A DNA stretch of 64,000 nt, taken from Escherichia boydii (GTDB lineage: Bacteria > Pseudomonadota > Gammaproteobacteria > Enterobacterales > Enterobacteriaceae). The DNA is taken from NCBI GenBank assembly GCA_041890495.1, contig CP169086.1, positions 992,001 through 1,056,000 of the forward strand, read 5' to 3'. Shown one piece after another: positions 37,648 through 46,451 of this stretch; position 1 is the first letter of the stretch; the number at the start of each line of letters is the position of its first letter. The translations under genes and the position numbers were made by a program. Under the pieces are notes generated by a model. That model had not been told where the DNA came from. It was given only the letters and a program-made list of their open reading frames with translations, and did no database searches.

Positions 37648-37735
37648 AATTTTTAAGGTTTTTAGGTTCGATCTGCAAAGTGTATCGCACTTACGCCTGC
37701 TTCGTAAAAATGTCTGCAGGTAAGTGCTGATATTG

Positions 37736-38713
37736 TCAGCGCATTTGATGCTTTTTGAGCAATGCCCTTAATTGATGGTAGGTCAGACCCAGCAGTTCAG
37801 CCGCCCGTTTCTGGTTATATTTCGCCGTCTGAAGGCTTTGCTCAAGCAGCCGTTTCTCCTGATCGTGCTGGAACTGGCGTAAATCAAGGGGGAGAGCAGG
37901 GACATCGCCAGAAGACGTTAGCGCGGGTGGCGGCGGCGCGCTGCGCTGAAAAGGATCGATAATGATGTTGTCCAGCTCGGTCTCGCTGCTGCCGTGGCGA
38001 TAGACGGAACGTTCCACGACGTTTTTCAGTTCGCGGATATTTCCCGGCCAGTGGTAAGCAAGCAGCGTCTCCTGCGCATAATCGCTGAAGCCGGGGAACA
38101 GCGGCAGACCAAGCTCGCGGCACATCTGAATCGCAAACTGGTCTGCAAGCAGCATGATGTCGCTTCTGCGCTCGCGCAGGGGAGGAAGTTGAACGACGTC
38201 GAAGGCCAGGCGGTCGAGCAGGTCGGCACGGAATTTCTCCTGTGCCACCATCTCCGGCAGGTTGGCGTTAGTGGCGCACACCAGGCGCACATTGACCTGG
38301 AGCGGCTGGCTACCGCCGACGCGCTCCAGCTCGCCGTATTCGATCACGCGCAGCAGTTTCTCCTGCACCAGCATGGGCGCGGTGGCCAGCTCATCAAGAA
38401 ACAGCGTACCGCCGTCGGCGCGCTCAAAGCGTCCGGGATGGCGTTTCTGGGCGCCGGTAAACGCGCCCGCTTCATGGCCGAAGAGCTCGGTATCAAGCAG
38501 GTTTTCATTCAGCGCCGCGCAGTTAAGGGAAATAAAGGGGCCGTCCCAGCGCCCGGATAAATAGTGCAGACGATTGGCGATAAGTTCCTTACCCGTACCG
38601 CGCTCGCCGATGATTAGCACCGGTTTGTTGAGCGGTGCCAGGCGAGAAACCTGTTCCAGCACTTCCAGAAAACTGTTTGCTTCGCCGAGTAAATTGTCTT
38701 TGTATCCAGGCAT
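37736..38713 (-). CDS. pspF: Psp operon activator PspF
   Basis: PspF is a sigma-54 activator of the AAA+ class without a receiver domain, held inactive by PspA. The 325-residue length from ATG 38713 (MPGYKDNLLGEAN) equals that of E. coli; the ORF continues 5 codons further upstream. Walker A GERGTGKE, the sigma-54 contact loop GAFTGA and Walker B DGGTLFLDEL are intact, and a FIS-type helix-turn-helix ends the protein (YNQKRAAELLGLTYHQLRALLKKH). It is divergent from pspABCD. Confidence 0.95.
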   Translation of the reverse strand: MPGYKDNLLGEANSFLEVLEQVSRLAPLNKPVLIIGERGTGKELIANRLHYLSGRWDGPFISLNCAALNENLLDTELFGHEAGAFTGAQKRHPGRFERADGGTLFLDELATAPMLVQEKLLRVIEYGELERVGGSQPLQVNVRLVCATNANLPEMVAQEKFRADLLDRLAFDVVQLPPLRERRSDIMLLADQFAIQMCRELGLPLFPGFSDYAQETLLAYHWPGNIRELKNVVERSVYRHGSSETELDNIIIDPFQRSAPPPPALTSSGDVPALPLDLRQFQHDQEKRLLEQSLQTAKYNQKRAAELLGLTYHQLRALLKKHQMR

Positions 38714-38811
38714 GATGAAATTAACCACTCCTTAGCGATATTCACCAGGGAAGAATAGTTCTTCACTGCATGAAAATCAACCATGGCTTTTTAAATCAAT
38801 AAGATAAAAAG

Positions 38812-38828
38812 TTGGCATGATGTTTGTA
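38812..38828 (+). promoter_or_regulatory. Sigma-54 promoter of pspABCD
   Basis: TTGGCAT at 38812-38818 (-24) and TTGT at 38824-38827 (-12) keep the exact 10-base spacing between the GG and G/T of the sigma-54 consensus. It lies about 55 bases upstream of pspA and downstream of the place where PspF would bind. Confidence 0.75.
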
Positions 38829-38879
38829 TTATCTGTACAGCAGGGCATAGCCCGATAACAGAACTATGAGGATTAGATT

Positions 38880-39548
38880 ATGGGTATTTTTTCTCGTTTT
38901 GCCGACATTGTGAACGCCAACATCAACTCGCTGCTGGAGAAAGCGGAGGATCCGCAGAAGCTGGTGCGTCTGATGATTCAGGAGATGGAAGACACGCTGG
39001 TTGAAGTGCGCTCTACCTCCGCCCGCGCGCTGGCGGAGAAAAAACAGCTTACGCGTCGTATTGAACAAGCTACCGCTCAGCTGAACGAATGGCAGGAAAA
39101 AGCTGAACTTGCGCTGCGCAAAGACAAAGAGGATCTGGCCCGTGCGGCGCTGATCGAAAAACAGAAGCTGGCTGATATGGTCGCTACGCTCGAGCATGAA
39201 GTAACGCTGGTGGATGACACGCTCACCCGTATGAAGAAAGAGATTGGTGAGCTTGAAAACAAACTGAACGAAACCCGCGCGCGTCAGCAGGCGCTGACCC
39301 TGCGTCACCAGGCGGCAAGCTCCTCCCGCGACGTGCGTCGTCAGCTGGACAGCGGTAAGCTTGATGAAGCGATGGCGCGTTTTGAATCGTTTGAACGTCG
39401 TATCGACCACATGGAAGCGGAAGCCGAAAGTCACGGCATCGGCAAGCAGAAGTCGCTGGATCAACAGTTCGCCGATCTGAAGGCTGATGATGAAATCAGC
39501 GAACAGCTCGCGGCACTGAAAGCCAAAATGAAGCAAGACAACCAATAA
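38880..39548 (+). CDS. pspA: Phage-shock protein A
   Basis: PspA is an ESCRT-III-like peripheral membrane protein that stabilises the inner membrane and restrains PspF. The 222-residue protein is almost fully coiled coil after the N-terminal amphipathic helix (MGIFSRFADIVNANINSLL). Compared with E. coli it carries scattered substitutions, such as in the ATAQLNEWQEKAELALRKDKEDL stretch. It is the first gene of pspABCD. Confidence 0.96.
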   Translation: MGIFSRFADIVNANINSLLEKAEDPQKLVRLMIQEMEDTLVEVRSTSARALAEKKQLTRRIEQATAQLNEWQEKAELALRKDKEDLARAALIEKQKLADMVATLEHEVTLVDDTLTRMKKEIGELENKLNETRARQQALTLRHQAASSSRDVRRQLDSGKLDEAMARFESFERRIDHMEAEAESHGIGKQKSLDQQFADLKADDEISEQLAALKAKMKQDNQ

Positions 39549-39597
39549 TAATTCCTGCGGCACCTGAGCGTGCCGCATCGTAAGACAAGGAGTACAC

Positions 39598-39822
39598 ATG
39601 AGCGCGCTTTTTCTGGCCATTCCCCTGACAATTTTCGTGCTGTTCGTTTTGCCGATTTGGCTATGGCTGCACTACAGCAACCGTTCTTCACGGGGCGAAC
39701 TTTCCCAGAGTGAACAACAGCGTCTGGTTCAGCTCTCTGATGAAGCGAACAAAATGCGCGAACGCATTCAGGCGCTGGAAGCCATCCTGGATGCTGAACA
39801 TCCAAACTGGAGGGACCGTTAA
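39598..39822 (+). CDS. pspB: Phage-shock protein B
   Basis: PspB is a 74-residue inner-membrane protein with one N-terminal helix (residues about 4-24) and a cytoplasmic leucine-zipper-like coil (LVQLSDEANKMRERIQALEAIL). With PspC it senses membrane stress and sequesters PspA. AAGGAG lies before the ATG. Its stop overlaps the pspC start by 1 base. Confidence 0.95.
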   Translation: MSALFLAIPLTIFVLFVLPIWLWLHYSNRSSRGELSQSEQQRLVQLSDEANKMRERIQALEAILDAEHPNWRDR

Positions 39823-40181
39823 TGTCTGGACTGAATCTGAACAAAAAGCTGTGGCGAATTCCACAGCAGGGCATGGTACGCGGCGTCTGTGCCGGGCTGG
39901 CTCATTATCTTGACGTCCCGGTTAAGCTGGTGCGCGTGGTGACGGTGCTGTCGATCTTCTTTGGTCTGGCATTTATTACCCTGGTTGCGTACATCGTGCT
40001 GTCGTTTGTTCTTGACCCGATGCCGGAAGGAGAACTGGCAGCGGAAGGCGCCCCCACCAGCAGCGATCTCCTTAATGCGGTTGATGAACAACTCGCTTCC
40101 GGGGAGAAGCGGTTACGGGAAATGGAACGCTATGTCACGTCGGATACCTTTACGCTGAGAAGTCGTTTTCGTCAGCTTTAA
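39822..40181 (+). CDS. pspC: Phage-shock protein C
   Basis: The 119-residue PspC has the conserved PspC domain (RIPQQGMVRGVCAGLAHYLDVPVKLVR) followed by a membrane segment (about residues 40-65) and a C-terminal soluble part ending in RSRFRQL. It interacts with PspB and PspA in stress signalling. It sits 12 bases before pspD. Confidence 0.95.
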   Translation: MSGLNLNKKLWRIPQQGMVRGVCAGLAHYLDVPVKLVRVVTVLSIFFGLAFITLVAYIVLSFVLDPMPEGELAAEGAPTSSDLLNAVDEQLASGEKRLREMERYVTSDTFTLRSRFRQL

Positions 40182-40193
40182 GAGAGAGAAGAG

Positions 40194-40418
40194 ATGAAAC
40201 AACACTGGCAACAGGCCGGTCAGAAGGTTAAACCCGGCCTCAAAATCGCAGGTAAACTGGTCCTGCTGACCGCGTTACGTTTCGGCCCGGCAGGCGTGGC
40301 GGGTTGGGCGATAAAATCCGTTGCCCGCAAGCCGGTCAGAATGGTACTGGCCGTGGCGCTCGAACCGCTGTTGCAAAAAGTGGCAAAACGCCTGTCGCGC
40401 CGCTACTTATCCCAGTAA
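40194..40418 (+). CDS. pspD: Phage-shock protein D
   Basis: PspD is a 74-residue basic peripheral inner-membrane protein (KVKPGLKIAGKLVLLTALRFGPAGVAGWAIKS). Its role is unclear. It is the last gene of the operon here; the pspE rhodanese gene that follows in E. coli is not found before ycjM. Confidence 0.93.
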   Translation: MKQHWQQAGQKVKPGLKIAGKLVLLTALRFGPAGVAGWAIKSVARKPVRMVLAVALEPLLQKVAKRLSRRYLSQ

Positions 40419-40562
40419 TTCCCGCACGCGTTAGCCCTTACTCTTCCGGGAGAGGGGCTGGCGACGATTAACCGCACTTCCTCGTTTCCCCTGCTTTATT
40501 TGCGGCAGCTCACAATATTGTTCTGAGCTGCTTTGCAATCGTGTTTTCTCCTGCCCGGTCCG

Positions 40563-40591
40563 TTGACAGATATTTTTCATGGGAGTAGATT
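40563..40591 (+). promoter_or_regulatory. Sigma-70 promoter of the ycjM operon
   Basis: TTGACA at 40563-40568 and TAGATT at 40586-40591 are 17 bases apart, a near-consensus promoter. The predicted start is near 40598, just upstream of the operator and the ycjM start codon. Confidence 0.7.
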
Positions 40592-40600
40592 GCCACTTCA

Positions 40601-40614
40601 TGGGACCGCTACCA
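40601..40614. promoter_or_regulatory. LacI-type operator candidate (YcjW) at ycjM
   Basis: The sequence TGGGACCGCTACCA is an imperfect palindrome with a central CG, the hallmark of LacI-family operators, and is repeated exactly at 50545-50558. It overlaps the first base of the ycjM ATG. The LacI-family YcjW encoded at the end of the locus is the likely ligand. Confidence 0.7.
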
Positions 40615-42311
40615 TGGAAAATAAAGTGAACGAAAAAATTAAAGCACTCATTAATCTTATTTATGGGAAAACGTTTTCTGAAGCACATCTTCATGTGTTG
40701 CTGGAAAATATTGGAAAGGCCGCCTCTGTTATTACGGAAAGGCGTAAAATGGGCTGGGATGAAAAAGATGTCGTTTTGATAACCTATGCCGATCAGATTT
40801 CAGCGAAAGGGGGAGGAGCACTCCCGGTTTTTACACGTTTTTATAACAAATGGCTTTCGCATTCTTTTTCTCATGTCCATCTTTTGCCTTTTTATCCGTG
40901 GTCTTCGGATGACGGATTTTCTGTCATTGATTATCATGAAGTTGCGCCTGAAACGGGAGCGTGGCGAGATGTTGCTGAATTAAAACAGTCAGCCAGCTTG
41001 ATGTTTGATTTCGTCTGCAATCATATGTCGGCCAAAAGTGCCTGGTTTGCTAATTACCTGAAGCAAATGCCAGGGTATGATGATTTCTTTATTTCTGTCG
41101 ATCCTGAAACAGATTTATCCGCGGTGACGCGTCCGCGTGCCTTACCGCTTCTTACGCCTTTCACACTTCATGATGGCAGCGTACGATACCTGTGGACCAC
41201 CTTCAGTGAGGACCAGGTTGATCTCAACTTCGCCTCTCCGCAGGTGCTGATTGCGATGGTCGACGTGCTGCTGCGTTACCTTATTGAAGGGGCGCGATAT
41301 ATTCGACTGGATGCCGTTGGGTTCATGTGGAAAATACCTGGAACGAGCTGCATTCACCTTGAGCAAACCCACCAGCTCATCCAGCTTTTCCGCGCCATTA
41401 CCGAGGCGGTTGCACCCGGCACGGTGATTATCACCGAGACGAACGTTCCGCATAAAGATAACGTCTCTTACTTCGGTGACGGCGAAAATGAAGCGCAGAT
41501 GGTTTATCAGTTCTCTTTACCCCCGCTTGTTCTCCATGCTGTGCATTGCCAGGATGTGCGTACGCTAAGCCAGTGGGCTGCGTCGCTTACGTTGCCTTCC
41601 ACAAAAACGACCTGGTTCAACTTCCTGGCCTCGCATGATGGCATCGGTCTTAATCCATTACGCGGAATATTACCTGAGTCGGAGATCATCTCGCTTGTAG
41701 AGAAGCTTCAGTCCGAAGGCGCGTTGGTTAACTGGAAAAATAACCCGGATGGCACAAGAAGCCCTTATGAAATTAATGTGACCTATCTGGATGCATTAAG
41801 TACGCGAGAAAGTCATGATAGCGATCGCATTGCCCGATTTATTCTGGCTCATGCCGTCCTTTTAAGCTTCCCCGGTGTTCCTGCGATTTATATCCAGAGT
41901 ATTCTCGGATCCCGTAATGATTATGATGGCGTAGAGCGCCTGGGGTATAACCGTGCGATAAATCGTGAGAAATATGCCGCGGGTCAAATTGATTGTGCGC
42001 TTGAAGATAAAAATAGCCTTCGTTATCAGGTTTACAGTGCGTTAAGTCAGTTAATCGTATTGCGCCGGGCGGAAAAAGCATTCCATCCTGACAGCGAGGC
42101 TTATTTCAGCATGTCAGGGAAGCATGTTTTAAAAATTGTTCGCGTGGCGGATTGTGGTGAAAAAATAACAGGGCTATTTAATTTCAGTGATTCTCCTCAA
42201 ACGGTTGAATCTGATATTCACTCCGGACGGGAATTGATTCGCGGAGAAGATATTACCGACACTACTCTGACCCTAAATCCATGGCAGGTTTTGTGGATTA
42301 AAGAAAACTAA
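40614..42311 (+). CDS. ycjM: Glucosylglycerate phosphorylase YcjM (GH13_18)
   Basis: YcjM belongs to the sucrose-phosphorylase subfamily of GH13, and the E. coli enzyme acts on glucosylglycerate. The 565-residue protein from ATG 40614 (MENKVNEKIKALINLIYGK) shows YADQIS near the start, WSSDDGFSVIDY, the nucleophile Asp in YIRLDAVGFMW, the acid/base Glu in IITETNVPHKDN and the FLASHDGIGLNPLRG loop. An ORF extension to 40533 crosses the promoter and is rejected. There is no Shine-Dalgarno; the leader would be about 16 bases. First gene of the ycj operon. Confidence 0.9.
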   Translation: MENKVNEKIKALINLIYGKTFSEAHLHVLLENIGKAASVITERRKMGWDEKDVVLITYADQISAKGGGALPVFTRFYNKWLSHSFSHVHLLPFYPWSSDDGFSVIDYHEVAPETGAWRDVAELKQSASLMFDFVCNHMSAKSAWFANYLKQMPGYDDFFISVDPETDLSAVTRPRALPLLTPFTLHDGSVRYLWTTFSEDQVDLNFASPQVLIAMVDVLLRYLIEGARYIRLDAVGFMWKIPGTSCIHLEQTHQLIQLFRAITEAVAPGTVIITETNVPHKDNVSYFGDGENEAQMVYQFSLPPLVLHAVHCQDVRTLSQWAASLTLPSTKTTWFNFLASHDGIGLNPLRGILPESEIISLVEKLQSEGALVNWKNNPDGTRSPYEINVTYLDALSTRESHDSDRIARFILAHAVLLSFPGVPAIYIQSILGSRNDYDGVERLGYNRAINREKYAAGQIDCALEDKNSLRYQVYSALSQLIVLRRAEKAFHPDSEAYFSMSGKHVLKIVRVADCGEKITGLFNFSDSPQTVESDIHSGRELIRGEDITDTTLTLNPWQVLWIKEN

Positions 42312-42325
42312 AAAGGACCTTAAAC

Positions 42326-43618
42326 ATGAAAACACCCAGAATTGTGCTGATATCAGCACTGGTTTCGTGCGCCCTGTTATCAGGCTGTAAGGATGACAAA
42401 GCGTCCTCTGTCACCATTGAGTTTATGCACTCGTCGGTAGAGCAGGAGCGTCAGGCCGTTATTACGAAACTGATCGAAAAATTCGAGAAAGAGAACCCTG
42501 GCATCACGGTAAAACAGGTACCGGTGGAAGAGGATGCCTACAACACCAAGGTGATTACGCTGGCGAGAACCGGCGCGCTGCCTGAAGTGATTGAGGTCAG
42601 CCATGACTACGCAAAAGTAATGGATAAAGAACAGCTTCTGGATCGTGACGCTATTGCTGAAGCCGTTAAAGCGGTGGGGGAAAACACCTTCTATGACGGA
42701 ATCTTACGCGTAGTCCGAACGGAAGATGGCGCAGCCTGGACGGGCGTGCCGGTCAGCGCCTGGCTTTCCGGCGTCTGGTATCACAAAGATGTGCTGGCCG
42801 CGGCGGGCATTGAGGAGCCGCATAACTGGGAACAGCTTCTACAAGCCAGCCAGCGCCTGAACGACCCGGCTAAAAAGCATTACGGCATCGCGCTGCCGAC
42901 GGCGGAAAGCGTGATGACCGAGCAGTCATTCTCCCAGTTTGCCCTTTCCGGTGGCGCGAACGTGTTTGATGCAAAAGGCAATGTCGATATCGATACCCCG
43001 GAAATGGCAAAAGCGCTGGCGTTTTATAAAGCGCTGGCTGCGACCACCATGCCGGGTTCGAATGATGTCATGGAGATCAAAGACGCCTTCATGAACGGTT
43101 CTGCGCCGATGGCGGTTTACTCAACCTACATCCTGCCTGCCGTCTACAAGGACGGAAAGCCTTCTAATCTGGGCTTCGTTGTCCCGACTGAAACGTCATC
43201 GGCGGTGTACGGCATGATCACCTCTCTGACTATCACCACCGGGCAAACCGAAGAGGAGACCAAAGCGGCCGAGAAGTTTGTTACCTGGATGGAACAGGCT
43301 CAAAACGCGACGGACTGGGTCATGATGTCGCCGGGCGCGGCGCTGCCGGTGAATAAACTGGTGGTGGGCACGGATACCTGGAAAAACAACGACGTGATCA
43401 AAGCGTTTGGGCAGTTGCCTTATGAGCTGATTGCGCAGTTCCCGAACGTGCAGGTGTTTGGCGCTGTGGGGGATAAAAACTTCACACGCATGGGCGACGT
43501 GACGGGCTCCGGCATCATCAGTTCCATGGTGCATAACGTTACGGTGGGGCAGAAGGACCTTAACACAACGTTAAGCAGCAGCCAGAAGCGACTGACTGAT
43601 CTCATTACACAACGATAG
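42326..43618 (+). CDS. ycjN: ABC sugar-binding lipoprotein YcjN
   Basis: This 430-residue family 1 solute-binding protein feeds the YcjOP permease. The signal peptide ends with the lipobox LLSGC (Cys21), predicting a lipoprotein anchored on the periplasmic side. Conserved elements include EFMHSSVEQERQAVITKLI, the MEIKDAFMNGSAPMAVYSTY sugar-binding segment and FGAVGDKNFTRMGDV. The ligand is presumably a glucoside handled by the operon enzymes. AAAGGA precedes the start. It differs from E. coli YcjN in many residues. Confidence 0.93.
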   Translation: MKTPRIVLISALVSCALLSGCKDDKASSVTIEFMHSSVEQERQAVITKLIEKFEKENPGITVKQVPVEEDAYNTKVITLARTGALPEVIEVSHDYAKVMDKEQLLDRDAIAEAVKAVGENTFYDGILRVVRTEDGAAWTGVPVSAWLSGVWYHKDVLAAAGIEEPHNWEQLLQASQRLNDPAKKHYGIALPTAESVMTEQSFSQFALSGGANVFDAKGNVDIDTPEMAKALAFYKALAATTMPGSNDVMEIKDAFMNGSAPMAVYSTYILPAVYKDGKPSNLGFVVPTETSSAVYGMITSLTITTGQTEEETKAAEKFVTWMEQAQNATDWVMMSPGAALPVNKLVVGTDTWKNNDVIKAFGQLPYELIAQFPNVQVFGAVGDKNFTRMGDVTGSGIISSMVHNVTVGQKDLNTTLSSSQKRLTDLITQR

Positions 43619-43640
43619 GAGCGCTCTGCGGAAGGAAATT

Positions 43641-44521
43641 ATGAAGACGTTGTTTTCAGGTCGTTCCGATATGCCCTTTGCGCTGCTGCTTCTCGCGCCC
43701 AGCTTATTACTGCTGGGCGGTCTGGTGGCGTGGCCGATGGTGTCGAATATCGAAATCAGTTTTTTACGTCTGCCGCTCAATCCCAACATCGAGTCAACGT
43801 TTGTTGGGGTGAGCAACTATGTGCGTATCCTCTCCGATCCCGCTTCTGGCATTCGCTGTGGATGACGGTCTGGTATACCGCGCTGGTGGTGGCGGGCAGC
43901 ACCGTGCTCGGGCTGGCGGTGGCGATGTTTTTCAACCGCGAGTTCCGCCTGCGCAAAACCGCGCGTTCGCTGGTGATCCTCTCCTACGTAACGCCGTCCA
44001 TTTCGCTGGTGTTCGCCTGGAAATACATGTTCAACAACGGCTACGGCATTGTTAACTACCTCGGCGTCGATCTTCTGCATCTCTATGAGCAGGCACCGCT
44101 GTGGTTCGATAATCCGGGCAGTAGCTTTGTGCTGGTGGTGCTGTTCGCCATCTGGCGCTACTTCCCGTATGCCTTTATCTCGTTTCTGGCGATTTTGCAG
44201 ACCATCGACAAATCGCTGTACGAAGCGGCAGAGATGGATGGCGCTAATGCCTGGCAACGGTTTCGTATCGTCACGCTGCCCGCAATTATGCCGGTCCTGG
44301 CGACGGTGGTGACACTGCGCACCATCTGGATGTTCTACATGTTCGCGGATGTTTATTTGCTGACGACCAAGGTCGATATTCTCGGTGTATATCTCTACAA
44401 AACCGCCTTTGCCTTTAATGATTTAGGAAAAGCGGCGGCGATCTCGGTGGTGCTCTTCATCATTATTTTCGCTGTCATTCTGCTGACCAGGAAACGGGTG
44501 AACCTCAATGGCAACAAATAA
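43641..44521 (+). pseudogene. ycjO: ABC sugar permease YcjO with a one-base deletion
   Basis: YcjO is a MalF-type inner-membrane permease. The reading frame starts at 43641 (MKTLFSGRSDMPFALLLLAP) and shifts near 43842, where one G appears to be missing in the CCCG stretch; the rest (FWHSLWMTVWYTALVV through VNLNGNK) continues in the next frame to 44521. The span of 881 bases is one short of the 882 expected for 293 codons. The EAA loop EAAEMDGANAWQRFRIVTLPA is intact. After the first few codons it reads as E. coli YcjO. A read error is likely; a true deletion would block transport. Confidence 0.78.
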
Positions 44522-45350
44522 ACGCACACTCAGTCGCATCGGTTTTTACTGCGGGCTGGCGCTGTTTCTCATCATCACGCTGTTTCCATTTTTTGTGATG
44601 CTGATGACCTCGTTCAAGGGCGCGAAAGAGGCGATCTCACTGCATCCTACGCTGCTGCCGCAGCAGTGGACGCTGGAGCATTACGTCGACATTTTTAACC
44701 CGATGATTTTCCCGTTTGTCGACTACTTCCGTAACAGTCTGGTGGTGTCTGTGGTTTCATCCGTGGTGGCGGTATTCCTCGGCATTCTTGGGGCTTACGC
44801 GCTTTCCCGCCTGCGCTTTAAAGGTCGGATGACCATCAACGCCAGCTTTTACACGGTGTATATGTTCTCTGGCATTTTGCTGGTGGTGCCGCTTTTCAAA
44901 ATCATCACCGCGCTTGGCATTTACGACACTGAGATGGCGCTGATCATCACCATGGTGACGCAAACTCTGCCCACCGCCGTGTTTATGCTGAAAAGCTACT
45001 TCGACACCATCCCCGATGAGATCGAAGAAGCGGCGATGATGGATGGCCTCAACCGTCTGCAAATTATCTTCCGCATCACCGTGCCGTTGGCGATGTCCGG
45101 GCTGATATCCGTGTTCGTCTACTGCTTTATGGTGGCGTGGAACGACTATCTGTTTGCGTCGATTTTCCTCTCCAGCGCCAGCAATTTCACCTTACCGGTG
45201 GGCCTGAACGCGCTGTTCAGTACGCCAGATTACATCTGGGGACGGATGATGGCGGCCTCACTGGTGACCGCATTGCCGGTGGTGATTATGTATGCGCTTT
45301 CGGAACGTTTTATTAAGAGTGGTTTGACCGCCGGTGGCGTGAAGGGCTAA
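44508..45350 (+). CDS. ycjP: ABC sugar permease YcjP
   Basis: This 280-residue MalG-type permease starts inside the end of ycjO (14-base overlap). The first membrane helix is at about residues 13-33, and the coupling loop EEAAMMDGLNRLQIIFRITVPL is present. With YcjO, YcjN and the ATPase YcjV it should form a complete importer. It reads as E. coli YcjP. Confidence 0.95.
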   Translation: MATNKRTLSRIGFYCGLALFLIITLFPFFVMLMTSFKGAKEAISLHPTLLPQQWTLEHYVDIFNPMIFPFVDYFRNSLVVSVVSSVVAVFLGILGAYALSRLRFKGRMTINASFYTVYMFSGILLVVPLFKIITALGIYDTEMALIITMVTQTLPTAVFMLKSYFDTIPDEIEEAAMMDGLNRLQIIFRITVPLAMSGLISVFVYCFMVAWNDYLFASIFLSSASNFTLPVGLNALFSTPDYIWGRMMAASLVTALPVVIMYALSERFIKSGLTAGGVKG

Positions 45351-45380
45351 AGCGGCCAGTTTCTTTACAAGGAGTTTTAA

Positions 45381-46433
45381 ATGAAAAAGTTAGTAGCCAC
45401 AGCACCGCGTGTTGCTGCGCTGGTTGAGTATGAAGATCGGGCGATTTTAGCTAATGAAGTGAAGATCCGCGTGCGTTTCGGCGCACCGAAACACGGAACG
45501 GAAGTGGTCGACTTCCGCGCCGCCAGCCCGTTTATTGATGAAGACTTTAACGGCGAATGGCAGATGTTCACTCCGCGTCCGGCAGATGCGCCGCGCGGCA
45601 TTGAGTTTGGCAAATTCCAGCTTGGCAACATGGTGGTTGGCGACATTATCGAGTGCGGCAGCGACGTTACCGACTACGCGGTGGGCGACAGCGTATGCGG
45701 CTACGGCCCGCTCTCCGAGACGGTCATCATTAACGCAGTGAATAACTACAAGCTGCGCAAAATGCCGCAAGGCAGCTCCTGGAAAAACGCCGTCTGCTAC
45801 GACCCGGCGCAGTTTGCCATGAGCGGCGTGCGCGATGCCAACGTGCGCGTAGGGGATTTTGTGGTGGTGGTAGGGCTTGGCGCAATCGGTCAAATTGCCA
45901 TCCAACTGGCTAAACGCGCTGGCGCTTCTGTGGTGATTGGCGTCGATCCTATCGCCCATCGCTGTGATATTGCCCGTCGCCACGGCGCGGATTTCTGCCT
46001 TAACCCCATCGGCACTGATGTAGGTAAAGAGATCAAAACGCTGACCGGCAAGCAGGGTGCCGATGTGATTATCGAAACCAGCGGCTACGCCGACGCGCTG
46101 CAATCGGCGCTCCGCGGTCTGGCTTATGGCGGCACCATCTCCTATGTCGCGTTTGCCAAGCCGTTTGCCGAAGGTTTTAACCTCGGACGCGAAGCGCATT
46201 TCAATAACGCCAAAATTGTCTTCTCTCGCGCGTGCAGCGAACCGAACCCGGATTATCCGCGCTGGAGCCGCAAGCGTATTGAAGAAACCTGTTGGGAACT
46301 GCTGATGAACGGTTATCTCAATTGCGAAGATTTAATCGACCCGGTGGTGACCTTTGCCAATAGCCCGGAAAGCTATATGCAGTATGTCGACCAGCATCCG
46401 GAACAGAGCATCAAAATGGGCGTTACGTTTTAA
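45381..46433 (+). CDS. ycjQ: Zinc-type dehydrogenase YcjQ (sugar 3-dehydrogenase)
   Basis: YcjQ is a 350-residue medium-chain dehydrogenase. In E. coli it was shown to oxidise D-gulosides at C3. The nucleotide-binding motif VVVVGLGAIGQIAIQLAKRAGASVV is near residue 160. The usual GHE zinc motif of alcohol dehydrogenases is replaced by FGAPKHGTEV. Strong AAGGAG precedes ATG 45381. It works with YcjR and YcjS in converting glucosides to gulosides. It reads as E. coli YcjQ. Confidence 0.93.
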   Translation: MKKLVATAPRVAALVEYEDRAILANEVKIRVRFGAPKHGTEVVDFRAASPFIDEDFNGEWQMFTPRPADAPRGIEFGKFQLGNMVVGDIIECGSDVTDYAVGDSVCGYGPLSETVIINAVNNYKLRKMPQGSSWKNAVCYDPAQFAMSGVRDANVRVGDFVVVVGLGAIGQIAIQLAKRAGASVVIGVDPIAHRCDIARRHGADFCLNPIGTDVGKEIKTLTGKQGADVIIETSGYADALQSALRGLAYGGTISYVAFAKPFAEGFNLGREAHFNNAKIVFSRACSEPNPDYPRWSRKRIEETCWELLMNGYLNCEDLIDPVVTFANSPESYMQYVDQHPEQSIKMGVTF

Positions 46434-46451
46434 TTCAAAGGAATGAAAAAA

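Noticed and set aside
38829..39620. A 263-codon ORF on the minus strand
   Set aside because: It is antisense to pspA, starts beyond it in the pspB leader and has no domain; it is a by-product of the coiled-coil codon pattern.
43641..44521. Programmed ribosomal frameshifting in ycjO
   Set aside because: No slippery heptamer or stimulating structure is seen at the break, and a single missing base restores the known protein.
45447..46199. A 250-codon ORF on the minus strand
   Set aside because: It is antisense to ycjQ, whose dehydrogenase motifs are clear.
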